Origin: Candidatus Alistipes excrementipullorum
Lineage (GTDB): Bacteria; Bacteroidota; Bacteroidia; Bacteroidales; Rikenellaceae
Reading direction: 5' to 3'
Length of the DNA: 13,153 nucleotides
Assembly (NCBI GenBank): GCA_019113665.1
Contig: DXGW01000082.1
Coordinates: 1 to 13,153, forward strand
In this document: positions 12,649 through 13,153 of the stretch, piece by piece
How the letters are laid out: each line of letters begins with the position of its first letter
Position numbering within the stretch: position 1 is the stretch's first letter
Program-made: the position numbers and the translations under genes
The notes under the pieces: generated by a model
What the model saw: the letters and a program-made list of their open reading frames with translations, nothing else
Databases searched by the model: none
Told to the model about the DNA's origin: nothing

Positions 12649-13153
12649 CTATTCGAATCTTATGTCATACGGGCAGTAGGCCACAACGCCGTTGACACGC
12701 ATTGCCTCCCTGATTCTGTCGTAATGGCCGTAGAGCGCACTGCCAAGCTCCGAACGGAGTGCACGCTCGCGGACCTGCGCGTTGAATGCCGTAAAGAACG
12801 ACATCAGCCCCGTAGGCATCTCCGTTACCTCGACTATGCGGTAGTTCTCGCCGAGCGCCGCCTTGTCCGCAGCTACGGCTATGGCCGTCTTCAGGCCTCC
12901 GTTGCCGTCGGCAAGACCCAGTTCCACAGCCTCGCTGCCCGACCATACGCGTCCGCCGGCAATGTCGAGTACCTTCTCGACGGGGAGGTTGCGTCCCTTG
13001 GCTACAAGGCCCGTAAAGGTCTCGTAGACATTGTCTACGCTGCGCATGATAGTTGCCCGCTCGACTGCCGTCATCGGGCGAGTGGCGTTGCCGAAGTCGG
13101 ACAACGTGTTGGTCTTCACGCCGTCGAACGTGATGCCCAGCTTGTCCTTGAGG
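12649..13153 (-). CDS. sppA: Signal peptide peptidase SppA (67K type), C-terminal fragment at window edge
   Basis: The frame is open to the right edge and ends at the TAG at 12649-12651, giving about 167 residues of the C-terminal part. It aligns by eye with the end of E. coli SppA: LKDKLGITFDGVKTNT, MRSVDNVYETFTGLVAKGR and the hallmark GGRVWSGSEAVELGLAD, followed by a variable tail. SppA is an inner-membrane serine protease of family S49 that degrades cleaved signal peptides. In the long form the catalytic lysine sits in the N-terminal half and the serine in the C-terminal half. Both lie upstream of this fragment, so activity cannot be judged. A GTG at 13119 is internal, not the start. mrp follows 5 bp downstream, so they are co-transcribed. 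Confidence 0.88.
   Translation of the reverse strand, partial: LKDKLGITFDGVKTNTLSDFGNATRPMTAVERATIMRSVDNVYETFTGLVAKGRNLPVEKVLDIAGGRVWSGSEAVELGLADGNGGLKTAIAVAADKAALGENYRIVEVTEMPTGLMSFFTAFNAQVRERALRSELGSALYGHYDRIREAMRVNGVVAYCPYDIRFE

Overview
The window looks like chromosomal DNA of a GC-rich member of Bacteroidales, most likely the Alistipes/Rikenellaceae branch. Three signs support this. The promoters have the Bacteroidetes form TAnnTTTG. Start codons lack Shine-Dalgarno sequences and follow A-rich leaders. The genes are typical of the phylum: an S46 dipeptidyl-peptidase, a long-form PGK, and an Mrp ATPase that has lost its CxxC motif. The genus is an inference from protein character and base composition.

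Layout. Positions 1-915 (+) hold a compact three-gene operon: the end of a probable exported protein, a 61-residue seven-cysteine ferredoxin-like protein, and a cysteine-rich MarR-type regulator. A strong bidirectional terminator (1015-1053) separates it from pgk (-). A 355-bp divergent spacer carries the pgk and kbl promoters, a 19-bp perfect palindrome at the kbl start site and a 12-bp direct repeat. Next come kbl-lrp (+; one base apart; terminator 4399-4438), then queD-polA (+) behind their own promoter. A second convergent terminator (8006-8039) precedes a run of minus-strand genes: an S46 peptidase with its own promoter, nadA, mrp and the C-terminal part of sppA, which runs off the right edge.

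Functions. Nearly all genes are housekeeping: glycolysis (pgk), threonine/glycine metabolism (kbl with an Lrp/AsnC regulator), the queuosine precursor pathway (queD), DNA replication and repair (polA), periplasmic peptide breakdown (S46), NAD synthesis (nadA), iron-sulfur cluster handling (mrp) and envelope proteolysis (sppA). I see no RNA genes, insertion sequences, CRISPR arrays or phage genes.

Most unusual. The AT-rich spacer at 11216-11584 between nadA and mrp, running into the mrp 3' end, is packed with inverted and direct repeats. It has a perfect DnaA box (TTATCCACA, 11595-11603) flanked by two one-mismatch boxes in inverted orientation, and AT-rich 9-mer repeats beside them. It is a candidate replication origin or other structured control locus. 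The second point of interest is the cysteine-dense ferredoxin/MarR pair at the left end, which suggests a redox- or metal-sensing module. No clearly new multi-gene system is visible.
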